A stretch of DNA of 39,633 nucleotides from Ectocarpus siliculosus (GCA_000310025.1 FN649734.1:4334336-4373968); one strand, 5' to 3'; shown: positions 23,082-34,022, counted from the first letter of the stretch. A program made the numbers and translations. Notes: a model not told the origin generated them from the sequence alone.

Positions 23082-23560
23082 GAGAACAAGGTCTGTCTTT
23101 CGTTCGCACACAGCATCAGGCTCGTTGATCACCCTCTTCACAGATTGAACTGGTGCAGCCCCTCAAGTACCTGCGTGGTCTGCGTCATTATTCTCATCAA
23201 CAACCTGTTTTGAAGTGCTGCTGGTGCCGAATGCGGAGCACACCGCCGTGTCTGGCGATGTAGGATCTGATGCTTCGGTACGGCAGCTGTGCTTTTTTTT
23301 CTTCCTTCCGCCTTGGCCGCCCTGGCGTTTTGTTTTGCGCGCTCAACTCCGTGGTCTCCACAAATATAAAATTCCCAGAACGTTCGTTCTTTCTAGATCT
23401 AGAATTTGGCGTTTGCGTCGCGAAACTCTCTGTGCTGGCAGCAATATTTTAACCAACAACGTTCTTCCGATAGACACTGTTGGCAACAGCAAATTTCGGA
23501 CGCTTCTTTGGTCATTGTTGGTAGTAGTTGTAGAAGAAGGAGCCTTCGAAACATGTTGTC
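22060..23560. other. Gene-poor stretch with a CT microsatellite
   Basis: No recognisable coding sequence. A pure (CT)n tract of about 29 nt lies at 23050-23078. Around 22490-22590 short inverted and direct copies of CTAGATTTAGG/CCTAAATCTGG/CAGATTTAGGG occur. Confidence 0.5.
23050..23078. repeat. (CT)n microsatellite
   Basis: Uninterrupted CT dinucleotide repeat. Confidence 0.95.
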
Positions 23561-23977
23561 GTGCAAGTGGAAAGCCGAACAATTGTAGGCATTATTGATC
23601 GGTTTTGGTTTGAAAATCTTTCGTTATCAACAATTTCTATCGATAGAGCGCTTGAGAAGTTATTGCAGGAAACGATGCATATTGATGACTCTTTCAAAAC
23701 TCCATTGCTTTTTGAGACAAGGGACACCGACAGAACCGTTGGAGTCTAGTGCTACCTACAATTGATGTTCTTAGACCTCCGCAAATCTGTTGCGGTTGAC
23801 AATGAATATCGAAATAACCTTTCAAAATATTTCGCCTCTGACAAGGGATCTCGATATTTTTCTCTCGTGGTCTATTGTAACAACAAGCCATTTTTCCTCT
23901 ATTGTCCAGGATGTGAAAAAATAAAACAGGCAGCCGTCGCCCGGCCCATACTGCTGCTGACGTTGTCGCAAAACTAG
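23561..23977 (+). pseudogene. AT-richer relic ORF broken by one in-frame stop, unknown family
   Basis: One frame is open for 62 codons, meets a single TAG at 23747-23749, and continues in the same frame for 75 more codons to the stop at 23975-23977. The second half has an aromatic-rich stretch (SRYFSLVVYCNNKPFFLYC, then PGCEK). Base composition is visibly more A/T-rich than the flanking genes. I do not recognise a family. It could be a decayed foreign or mobile-element ORF, or chance. Confidence 0.2.
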
Positions 23978-23979
23978 AG

Positions 23980-25550
23980 AACGGAGCTGCAAACTACGAT
24001 AGAAAGGCTGTGGCCCCACTGGTTCAGCGTGCAACTTCGTGTACTTCTGACAACGCAACGTCGACTTTCGGCGCAGTCACACACCCTGTTTTTTCTCAAC
24101 CCAGTTGTCTAGAGTATGCGCATTGGAAAGGACTACTGTACTTACCGCCTTCAATCGGAACAACAGACTCACGGACATAACCTGAAGAAAATACAGCACT
24201 CTAGAACACACGGCCGTTTCTTCCGCACCCAACACAAAGGAATCCACACTGACTTGTTCACGTGGTCTGCTATTATTCTACCACCTGGGTGTTGCCTGCG
24301 ATTTCCCCAAGTCTTCGCGCTCATTTTCACAGGTGCGACCCGCTTCTTTGACCACCCAATGTCGAAAGGTAGACCAACTCAACAAATCATAGAGCGGCAG
24401 CGGCGCTAAGGGCCAGCATCATATATATGACCAATCCGAAAGAAGTAGCGTGTCGGAGGCCCTGTTGCTCAACTGCAGCGTGTTGCCGTGATATATTGTC
24501 CCTCTCTCCGACGAAAAGGAGGCCATGTCTTAATACCATTTTTTAACCGCCTATTGGGCATGTGGTAGACTTGGTCTTCCACACTCCTTTGAACAACACC
24601 CGAGCCCCAAATGCCCACGGACCAGCACAGTACCGGGAGTGAGTATCACATCGACAGCCGAACCGAAAGAATCAACACGTTGGAGGTCTGGACATTGCTG
24701 CTCACCTCATCCTACTGTTTCCGTGTTGGTCATAAATGATTGAACACGAACAGCATGTCAACAGCAGCAGTTGAAGAGGGCGCCACGCAAGTTCTTGGTG
24801 TGGACAAACAACGGACAGGACGCAGCTTCTGCCGCTGGTCTACAGTATCTTCGCAATAGGCCTTAGCGTGAGTCTGACAGGTCTTGCTAGCGTTCTCAGT
24901 GGTGCTACAACGCCCGCGGTGCGTCTCCCCGACCCTTCTGTCACATCTCTGGATAGGTGAAAGAAGCAGGAGCAAAAAAAAGTATTTTCACGGGAACGGA
25001 AAGAAAAGAAACCCCTCCGTATATCCGCACGAATAATGGAGACTTTCTTTTCCCGGTGTTTTTGGGATCGATATGAAAGCTTACGGAGTTCGTGGAGCAG
25101 TGAGCGGACTCTTCAACAATGTGAAGTGGGGAGGTGCCACAGGCACTCCAATTGTACCATCATGGGAGAAACGAAACCTTTCCACGTGTGAACACCCCGG
25201 TACCCATTCTTATTTCGATGCCGTGCGCTGGCCTCTTGGGGAGGGGAATGTACTCGCCCGATAGCCCCATTCCGAAAGCACTTCGAGGTTGGGAGTAAAC
25301 CGAGCTGAACGTACAGTACGCCCCCAACTTGATCTTGCATGGATTTTCCTCGTATTAACCCGTTTCCCTCCTGGAGCGATAGATAAATCACTACCGATCA
25401 CGAGGGAGCCTTCACTTCTTGCAACTTCATCGTCCAAGAAACCAACAACAGTGACCTCGCTAGCAGGAACGTTTCATTACTTTCCACGTATTGAAACTCC
25501 TCGGTACTGTTCCTGAACGCTTCACCAATACATGCACATCCAACTCTCTG
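23980..25550. other. Intergenic stretch upstream of the intact FNIP gene
   Basis: Scattered short open frames with stops and no recognised domain. A 51-codon frame starting METFFSRCFWDRYE near 25036 could hold the missing 5' exon of the FNIP gene, but no clear donor links it. Confidence 0.4.
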
Positions 25551-25557
25551 CACTTGC

Positions 25558-26532
25558 ATGGCGTTTCTCTCAGGTTCCAAGCTACGTCAGGACGCCCTCG
25601 ACATAGCCCTCAACCAGGTATCCGGCGGGAAAGGATGGTATACTTCGAAGCTACAACTCCAGCTCGCGTCATTACAGCTGTGTCTGGCGTGGCGAAGAGT
25701 GCCCACATCCCACCTGACGGTAGAGAGGGACGTGCTCGCCCTTCTGTGGCCGAATAGCGTGGCGGAAGCGACTCGTAGCAGAGCGGTGAGCCTGGGACAA
25801 TCCCACTTGCCGGCCCTTCGACCGCGCAAGGTGACGTGGAACCTAGCGGCGCTGTCGATGAGGCACTGTGGGAATGCTTTCGAGAGCGTGGACGTCTTGG
25901 TTTTCGGTGACTCGTTCGACTACAGGGTGGACCGAGTGACGTGGCCACCGGGGCTCAAGAAGCTAATTTTCGGGAAGGATTTCGATCGCTCGGTTGACCA
26001 TGTAGCTTGGCCAAGGTCCCTGAAACAGCTCACCTTTGGGGCGTGGTTCAACAAGCCGATTGGCAGTGTTTCCTGCTCCGATTCGCTACAGCAGATTACG
26101 TTCGGAACATGCTTCAACCAGCCGGTCGAAGACGTAACATGGCCGGCGTCGCTGCAGGAGCTTACCTTCGGGAAAGAGTTCAACCAACCCATTCAAGGGG
26201 TAACGTGGAGCGCGTCACTTTTGAATCTCACTTTCGGGAGGTACTTCAACCAGCCCATCGATAGGGTCATGTTCCCGGCATCGCTGCGACACATCACGTT
26301 TGGGTTCAGTTTCGACCAGCCAATAATTGACGTCCTGTGGCCGGTGTCGCTGAAACGGCTGGTATTCGGGTACTGGTTCAACCAGGAGGTCCAAGAAGTG
26401 TCATGGCCAGCGTCCCTGGAAGAGCTTTCTTTTGGAATAAAATTTCAAGTGCCGGTCGATGGCATCGATTGGCCGGACTCATTGCAGCGACTGACGATTG
26501 CGCAGCGTCCTGGCATGCTGCTGCATACGTAG
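25558..26532 (+). CDS. FNIP-repeat protein (nine 22-residue repeats), intact
   Basis: The open frame is 324 codons. Residues 1-115 are a non-repeat head (GKGWYTSKLQLQLASLQL, RPRKVTWN) also found in the two decayed copies in this window. Residues 116-313 form nine tandem 22-residue units, such as FGTCFNQPVEDVTWPASLQE, matching the FNIP/leucine-rich-like pattern: FG at the start, FN/DQP at 5-8, WP at 14-15, SL at 17-18. A tail of 11 residues follows. There is no signal peptide or membrane segment. Such arrays fold as solenoids and are assumed to bind proteins; the cellular role is unknown. The ATG at 25558 is only provisional, because TTTCTCTCAG/GTTCCAAGC just inside it matches acceptor-like sites at the same place in the other copies, so a 5' exon is probably missing. 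Confidence 0.8.
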   Translation: MAFLSGSKLRQDALDIALNQVSGGKGWYTSKLQLQLASLQLCLAWRRVPTSHLTVERDVLALLWPNSVAEATRSRAVSLGQSHLPALRPRKVTWNLAALSMRHCGNAFESVDVLVFGDSFDYRVDRVTWPPGLKKLIFGKDFDRSVDHVAWPRSLKQLTFGAWFNKPIGSVSCSDSLQQITFGTCFNQPVEDVTWPASLQELTFGKEFNQPIQGVTWSASLLNLTFGRYFNQPIDRVMFPASLRHITFGFSFDQPIIDVLWPVSLKRLVFGYWFNQEVQEVSWPASLEELSFGIKFQVPVDGIDWPDSLQRLTIAQRPGMLLHT

Positions 26533-26551
26533 TCTGGGGTACCAATGCACA

Positions 26552-26557
26552 AATAAA
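26552..26557 (+). promoter_or_regulatory. Poly-A signal of the FNIP gene
   Basis: AATAAA 19 nt after the stop codon. Confidence 0.45.
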
Positions 26558-26611
26558 TGTAGTTCCGCGATGGCCGGTCCGCCTTCATTTTTCTGGGTGT
26601 CGAAAAAGCAC

Positions 26612-26693
26612 GGGCTGAGGTGTGATTCGAACCCACAGCGGAATGTACCACAAGATGTGCTCAAACACATTGCACCAGTTAAATACCCAGTAG
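26612..26693 (-). other. tRNA-like sequence (class II-like), probably a relic or SINE head
   Basis: The minus strand has GTGGGTTCGAATCACAC (T arm, 4 of 5 pairs) with CTCAGC after it. About 30 nt upstream is a hairpin ATGTG-TTTGAG-CACAT resembling an anticodon arm but with a 6-nt loop. The 5' acceptor strand does not pair well with the 3' side. It is followed by TTTTT. A functional tRNA is unlikely. Confidence 0.35.
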
Positions 26694-26728
26694 TTGGTTT
26701 CCTGATCACCACACCGAACGAACAGGCA

Positions 26729-26827
26729 CAGAGAGAGAGATCGCGCATAGAGAGAGCGAAAGAGGGAGAGTAGAGACACGCAGAGAGAGAGACAGAGAGA
26801 GAGAACGCATAGAGAGAGAGAGAGAGC
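26729..26827. repeat. GA-rich microsatellite
   Basis: Imperfect (GA)n with occasional interruptions. Confidence 0.9.
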
Positions 26828-27124
26828 AAAAGCAGCCTTGGTTGCTGTGCACAAAGGTTTAATGTTTTTGTCCGTTGAACGCGTGTACGAGTGGGCTCGG
26901 GCTGCGGCGCACACATGTCATTTTCGTTACTTCGTTGTTTCCCGCCTCTCTGCCTGCGTGCGGGAGCCTCTCTGCCTGCACTCAAGGGAAGTTAGCGTCA
27001 AATTATATCAATCCATACAAAGTCAAGTCAACTAAGCAATTTCCAACATCGGTCACACGATGTATGTAGGGCGTGATGTTCCTGGTGTTTTCTGGGGGAA
27101 CCCAGAGTTGTTACATGTGCCGGA

Positions 27125-27205
27125 CTGCGCCTGTTTTGGTTGTCGAAGGCATGCGATCCTCACGGTGGGCCATGGCATATGCTTCAGGTTTTTATGCAGT
27201 CTACA
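27125..27205 (+). other. Possible single EsV-1-7-type cysteine/histidine motif
   Basis: One frame gives CACFGCRRHAI...CSLH, that is C-X4-C-X17-C-X2-H. EsV-1-7 repeats, known from the Ectocarpus virus EsV-1 and from the brown algal IMMEDIATE UPRIGHT family, follow C-X4-C-X15/16-C-X2-H. The spacing is one residue off, only one motif is seen and the surrounding frame is short. It may be a relic exon or coincidence. Confidence 0.2.
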
Positions 27206-27299
27206 CTATGCCGTCTGTTACAGTTTCAAAAGGATGCCGTATATTACAGTTTCAAACGGCAACTGGTCGAGTCGGAAAGGAAAGAACGGGAGGTAGCCC

Positions 27300-28950
27300 G
27301 GTTAAGCCGTATAGTAGTACGTCTGCAGGTTTGATGCTTAGTATTCGGTCTTCTCCCTGGCTCCAGCGTGGCAGGCTGCTCGGTCTCGAGCGTATGTGTT
27401 GGGGGGAACCTAGCGTGTGTGGGAAGATGTTTGGATACAGTGGCGGCCGGTTGAGAAGAACAACGCTCCCAACACCCCCAGGCTCCGATTATTGAAACAA
27501 TCAGAAAATCAGTATTGTGAAAGCCATTGAGCTCAGCCACCGGCCCTAACCTGGGTCCTACTATAGGCTCAATCGGAACACCGAGAACTCACAAGTAGGT
27601 TTCTCCCGATCGATTCCTGGGCTGCATGATATCATGACGCAAGCACAATTTATTAATTCACCACTTTCTGCCGTAGACTTTTACCTTGATTTTGCGTACA
27701 CAGATGCATCGAATGCGCCTGTTGTGCGCTGTGTGGAGCTATTCTTGTTGGAATTTCCCAAATGCAAATGGGGGTTTTTATTCGGGTTAAAAAAACTGCT
27801 GTAGACTCTTGTGACGGAATTTTTTTGACACGGAAGATACCGCGATGTCAGCCATAGCTGGGAATACTGTTTGGTCCAACATGTCGACAACGCAGAGAAC
27901 CATGATGATAGCTCAAAGGTGTAGAGAAAAAACGAGCCTGGTAGGGCCGTGGTGGTAATACGGACGATCGGGAAGGGAGACACACACCAAAGCGAGACGG
28001 GAGGGTGCGACCTACTTCTTCTACAATTGCTGTTAGGGAACGGCGGAAGCAGAGGAGAGAGACGAGGTTTCACAGGAGAGAGAGGCAGCGGCGACGAGCA
28101 GCTAGCTGACGACACACCGAGAGAAGAGTGTGCACACCCGAGGAGACAAACGAGAGACGCGTTGACAAGCAACTAAATGTTGTCGTGTGGCATGCACGTT
28201 CTTTTGGTTGAGGGTTGTGTTAGGCAGTGCTGTGTGTTCCTGGAAGTAAACATTATTTTATATGTAGTCTACAGCGGGGGCTCTCACCGAGAAGAGAATG
28301 GAACACGAGGGGGGCCACACCAACGGGCGAAAGCCTCCACTTCCTTCGGCTCTCTCCTTTCAACGCCACCACTAGAAGAACTTGAATCCAGAGCTTCGGT
28401 TTCTCCTCCCGTCTCGAGGATGCGTGGATAGGTAATGATCATGTATGATGCGCTGGCATGTGCGGAGGAATGCACCCAGCAGCCGTACGTACTTGTGTGC
28501 CCGCAGTGCGATCCCCGAGGTCCCACTCGACGCGAGCCTCCCTCTCTTCTCTCTGTCTCTCTCGTGGGAGGCTCGCTCCTGGATTAATACTGTGCGTGTG
28601 TGTTCGGTGACAGGTACAAGGGTGGGCTGATTTCTCGCACCTCGTGATAGGGGACACGACAAACCCATCTCTATCCACGGAGTTCAGGATAAATTACATC
28701 CAGCAATGAAATATATTCATGGGGTTATTAATGCATAAAAACCTCCTCCAGTCAGCAGTGTCGACGTCGCGAAATGAACGGGTGCTGTGCACGCTCACAG
28801 CTTCGGGCACCTCGACTGATTCTGTTGTACGAATAGTGGGCCGTATGCTGCAGCTTTGGGGGCTGTCAATTCAACGCGGCGATCCTCTGATCGGCGACAG
28901 GGCGACGGAGAGGGTCCTGAATGATTGAATCGATCCGAAGGTGTTCATTC
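27300..28950. other. Gene-poor stretch
   Basis: Short ORFs only, with GA- and CT-rich patches (28025-28100, 28540-28565). Nothing recognisable. Confidence 0.5.
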
Positions 28951-28956
28951 TTTCAG

Positions 28957-29440
28957 GTCCCACTCACACTGCTGTGTCTGGACGCGGGTCATTGTTGCCC
29001 TGAACTGCTTCGGGGAGAACGGTATACACGTCGATGGTTTAGCCTCCAGCTGGCATCGGTGGCGTCCTGTGGGGCCTTTGCCAGAATGTTCCCACCCCGT
29101 GCGAGACGGTGATGATATAGACGCGCCACCACCTCGCCGACGGTCCACATGACGGCGACGGCGACGGCGACGATGCTTGCTTGAACCACAGCACTCGAGG
29201 GTCCCATCACTGCGACGCGCGTGACAATCGTGCCAGCCTTTCCAGTGTGTGAAGTGATGTCGAAGTTAACGGAATCGATGGACTCCGTCGTGATATCGTC
29301 GTCGCTGGGCCGCACAGCGTTTGGGGGAGGTCTCAACCAAAGGGACGAGGTCCTTTCTTCGCCTTCACCCGTGGAGGAAACCGACTTCGGTTACGGCTTC
29401 AATCAACCAGTCACGGGGGCAAGGTGGTTAGGCCGCCGTC
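28957..29440 (+). pseudogene. Third FNIP-repeat gene copy, heavily decayed
   Basis: After TTCTTTCAG/GTCCCACTC (the acceptor-like site shared by all three copies), fragments in different frames recall the FNIP head: VALN, then LQLASV near 29040-29060. Later FGGGLNQRD and FGYGFNQPVTGARW (about 29322-29424) sit exactly 22 residues apart, the FNIP period. Only two repeat units remain in one frame. Confidence 0.5.
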
Positions 29441-30180
29441 GTTTCAACTGTACCAGCATGACCTGGTGCGAAGTTGCTTCGTCGATGATGGTGAAGACGA
29501 TCTGGTCTGCGTTCGAGACTTGAGCGTGTCATTATGTGAGTCCAGCTGGGGGGCAACGACAAACCACATTGCTGTCGTTGGGCGAAACACAGGCGCTCGT
29601 GGAGTACTGGTACCAGCAGCAGTGGGCGTAGAGACAAGGTTCTTGAGTGCTGTTAGCGGGCACGAATGGCGGCTGGGTGGGGTCCTTCGTATCATTCGTT
29701 CATTCCTCTAGCATTTGCCTCCCCCCCCTAACGCAGAAACCACTCGTACTACATTTCTCCGACGCGCTGCTAGTTTGAGCAACAACATTCTAGGCATGCG
29801 CCGCCGTGTTCAGGGACGAGCGCAGTGCAGGCCGATGCTTATATTGAGGGCCATGGCAAACAATTGGGGAGACCTCCTCCGGGAATGCGCAAGCACGACA
29901 AGAACAAATAAACGATACGAAGGCAAGTTTGGCCGATGAATAGAAGACTCCCTCGCCCGGACATCACGGACGGGCTACAGCAGTATCTCACCAAAACGAA
30001 ATTGAGGAAATCAAACACGCGCATGGAAGAGGACGACTTGAGAGTCTCAATCACCCACAGCACCTCCATGGTCTCTTCGTATCATCTTGCAAACCTTCCC
30101 CATCTATAGGTCTAGCCCCCATCCCCACAAATATGACCCAATCCCATCCTTAAAACCAAAACTACGACGGGGAGCAAATG
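29440..30180. other. Intergenic stretch
   Basis: No recognised gene. A TACAGCAGTA motif occurs at 29976. Confidence 0.45.
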
Positions 30181-32608
30181 TTATCCACTCCATCCTTCCT
30201 TCATGAGGTCTAGCGTAGCGAAGACTATTCGCATGCTCTGCGAGAGCACGGCGGCCTCCATCGGAGTTCGCGGCTCCGCTCCTCTTCTCATCACCTCCTC
30301 AAGCTGCGAAAGGAACCGGAGAAAATGTTGTAAGGAAATGGTTGGGCATCAGCCGGAGCAAAGACAAAAAAAAAATCAACAAAAGACATGCAGGCAGGCC
30401 TTCTAGCAGCAGCAGTAACGGCCGCTTGGGTTGGGTAGCGTGTGTATGTGCGGGGCAGGACCAGGCGTCTTTGCAGCACTGAAGGTCACAACGCTCTGTG
30501 TGATTTGCGGAGAGCAATGGTCGGCAACAACCAAAAACCAACACCCCAACTGGGTTCGACCGGGCATTGAATGTTCCACGTGCGTAGGACCGTACGCCTG
30601 CCTGGAAACATGGCATAGATGTGCTCTGTGCGAGAGGTGTAGCTGTGCCCAAGCAGGATTTCTGATGCCGCCGGCTACTAGTAAATGGGTCAACGTGTAC
30701 GTGCCCAAAGTGGAGACACGCAGTGAAGACGTACAGCATTACCCACCTTCAGCGTCTGGAGGGTGTGTCCCGAGGCAGCGCCGTTCATCACCTTCTTGAC
30801 AAATTCCGCAAACCGGTCCTGCGCGTTGCCGATCGATACATGAACCGACAAGGGGCCGTGAGGCCAAAAACCGTGTAAACAAGTGTGTACGCTTGCCGTT
30901 TACGGTCTATGCCGAGAGGCAACAGCTGAGACGAAGAAAAAATATCGCACCTTATATGCATTCGAAACTCCCTTCTAGGCTGCGTCCAACACGTAGCAAC
31001 ACTATCATCGGGACCTCGTTCAGTCTCTTATCACGTCTACGTAGAGCCGTTGGTCCTCTGGAAACAGACATCGCCTTCGCCCGCTGCCCATTCTATGGTC
31101 GGGAGGGGTTCTCCGGTGAGGAGTTCACTAGAAAGAGCATTCAAGGCCGACCGCCCAGAACGGACAACAACCTTCGCGAAAGAGATACCATCGTACGTTT
31201 TACTGCTCCTGGGATGACAAAAAGGCATACCTCACATGCGGGGGGCCACGTGTGTGCCCGAAACAACGGCTTCCTGCTGTATCCGCAACACACCCGCCGC
31301 AGCAGCCCCTCGTCAACCAAACGAAATTCTCACCATGAATGGCGCTGAGATCTCATGCGCTCGTTGAACCTTCTGCGGCCAATTGGCATTCTCGAGCGTG
31401 AGGTAGACGAGAGCAATCCAGACCGATCGAAGCTCGACTTCATCCGGGTGAAGGTCGCGCCCCGCCGTCTGAAGAACAAGAACAACAAAAAAGGTGGTAA
31501 ACATCACGCCGGACCGGCTTATTTGCCGATAAATCCGTCCCACATTTCTGGCTCATGCGAAACATACGGGAATTTGGGGGTGGTATCAACAGAGTGAGGA
31601 CGGCGATGGCTTGCGACTGTCCCTGGAACTCTATACTGGCGGCCATCTCTCCCATTCGCGTCATGCTAAAGGTTCAACAACGACAATCGGGTACCCATAG
31701 GCAGTGTCATGCGCGATGTTGTTTGAGTTCGAAATACCCCAACATGAGGCCTATTCAACAACCCAATTACTTGCGGGTGCTGCTGTCGACTCTTTTATCC
31801 CTCCGGCGACCTCGGGCTACGCCACAAAATTCCAAGTACTCGAACAAGGACACCAGCGATAACAAATACCAACTACCCAGAGGGGGTCAAAACCCCAGAG
31901 CCTTGAATCAAAACAAGCAGACATGGAACGAGCGTACCATCGAGTATGGCCAACCAGCGGCGAACTTGCGCGTAGTCGCGACCAACCAATTCAAGTTGGT
32001 GATATGCATACCATCGACAAGTAGGAGGACCGGGTGGACAGCAAAAAACAAAACGAAACACTCGAGCAGGGGTGGGACGGGGACGAGATCGAGCAGCAGT
32101 TTCAACCCAGGACGACCTTTGTAGGGACGAAGGAGACCTCCATCGTCAAGGCCGGGACCGTGTACCCCCTCTCGTACGCCTCCTTGATCGTCGAAATGAA
32201 GGCCTTGAGGCCCATCTCGTAGCTGTTCCCCGCTGCCGCCAGCACGAAGGTGGACTCCACCAGACTTGCCAAGGATTGCTGCTCTGCTTCCTCTTCTCCT
32301 TTCGCCCCGTCTGCTTGTCATCGAACGGCCATGACAGGTAAACTCAACAAACCGGTATGACCAGATGGCCATCGACGGTGGCATGTCGGTATCAACACAG
32401 GGCGGGATCACAATGATTTGGCTGCTGCCACCCGATGCACGCATTCGGCTCCGAAAATCCGGCACAACAACCTCAAAATACACCATTGCTGGATGCTGTA
32501 TTGTTCGCCTTTGAAGAGCACCTCTCAACAAACCACGTGCAACAAACACAAGGACTACTTAAATCAAAGATAGTCCAAGGCGATTCTCTAAGCCAAGGCA
32601 GCAACAGC

Positions 32609-32640
<32 letters not shown>

Positions 32641-33082
32641 CAGCAAACGTACCTCCGTCGCCCGATAGACCACCCGCGCCGTCCCCAACGCTGCTGCTGC
32701 TTCCGCCGATACTGCCATCGTCAGCGCCTTCGCTCGGTGAACTCGTGCCCCGGAGCGCTCGGGGGATAGTCCTCCGACGTGCTCCACCCGAGGTTCTGCT
32801 GCGGGTTGGTGGTGTGATGGTGGCCGAAATAGATACACGGTAGTCAAAGCATGTATGGTTTAAGTGCCCCTCGTCGCTCGTGGGATGGTGTTGTCTGTAC
32901 GGAGGAGACGAGCCCATGGTACTGCTGCTGTAAAGCACGCTGCCGTAGGTGTTGATTACCGACACTTTAGGTTTGCAGCAACAACGCCTACTTTTAGAAG
33001 CACTTTTTTTTCTTGCAAAGAACACAACAACTCCATCTCTGCCAGACAAAGAGTCCGTGATAGGTATGTAAGCAATGGACAT
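30181..33082 (-). CDS. Conserved-looking protein of unknown function, five exons
   Basis: Exons in transcription order are 33082-32653, 32310-32117, 31468-31334, 30818-30747 and 30303-30181. The join is open for 317 residues and all phases agree. The last four exons read as one helical, well-composed protein: SLVESTFVLAAAGNSYEMGL, LTMEVSFVPTK/TAGRDLHPDE, LVYLTLENANWPQKVQRAHE, PFM/DRFAEFVKKVMNGAAS, then PRTPMEAAVLSQSMRIVF to a TAA. I do not recognise the family. No catalytic motif, signal peptide or membrane span stands out in these exons. Exon 1 is Ser/Gly/Arg-rich and may be partly noncoding or begin at an acceptor nearer 32800; the ATG at 33082 is only the longest option. The donor after VPTK is GTCGTC, which is weak. 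It is transcribed away from the CNNM gene. Confidence 0.65.
32612..32640. repeat. (CAA)n microsatellite in intron 1 of the unnamed gene
   Basis: Uninterrupted CAA repeat just 3' of the 32653 donor on the minus strand. Confidence 0.9.
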
Positions 33083-34022
33083 TAAAGTGTAGTACGGTGA
33101 CCAAGTTATACTTCAACGGTTCCCCCAAGCGGCATACAGCGGTATCTCCCCTGTGAGTAATAGGCTCGGCAAGACACAGCAGTTCACTCTAGACTAAAAT
33201 CGCACAGCTGACCGAAAGGTGGCGAAACACATGACACATTTACTTTACAGCAGTACAATGCTGCCGATTGCTCGGAGATGGTGGTATGGACACTATTGCG
33301 TACACTTACACGTTCGTGGGCATGGGGCTCTGTAGCCCCACATACAAGAAATCGATGACTATTCCTACAGCAGCAGTCCAAGCAGCTGGGTCTGGTGCGG
33401 GTGCCGGGTGTTCATTACAGCAGTACCCTTGGAGGACACATGTTTCCAAATCAGGTGCCCACAGCCTCCATCGTCCTTGCAGTTTTGAGGAACCAATGGT
33501 GTATGTACGACACACGCTCAATACAAGGAGCCAAGGAGCAGAAGTATCGAGACTTCCTCACCTATCACAGATGCTGCGGCTGCTCGAAGGACCTGCAAGT
33601 CCATGACGATGACACATGAGCCGCCGATCGTGCGTCGTCGTCGGGTTACCCCGCCTCATCGCTAGTCCAGGTCCTAAAACAAACCCCAACGCACCTCCAT
33701 CTCGCGATGGGGAGAGAGTCACGATAGAGGCGGACAAGAGGAACGTGGTGCACTTCATTAGATTTCTTCTCTCAGCAGCATGAGCTACTGCAGAGCAGGG
33801 TTGCAGCAGGTTGCAGCGTTGCATCGTAGCCGATCCGGGCACCGGGGCATCGCGAAGGATATATATAGACTTGGCAGGGTTCTACATTCTACAGCAGTAT
33901 GTAGTTGGTGTGGAATACTATCTGTGGCCCCCTGGCGCGGCACTGCAGTGACAGAAGAAACGCGTCACTTTCGGCAACCACTTTTGCACGAGCTTCTGGT
34001 ACCTAGGAGCTCATCGAGCACG
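33083..34022. promoter_or_regulatory. Divergent intergenic region between the unnamed gene and CNNM
   Basis: About 0.94 kb separates two start codons that point away from each other, so promoters of both genes should lie here. It contains three exact TACAGCAGTA motifs (33246, 33416, 33890) and a TATA-like ATATATATAG at 33859-33868, about 155 bp before the CNNM ATG. No other gene is recognised. Confidence 0.4.
33859..33868 (+). promoter_or_regulatory. TATA-like element upstream of CNNM
   Basis: ATATATATAG in otherwise G/C-rich sequence, about 155 bp before the proposed start codon at 34023. Confidence 0.35.
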
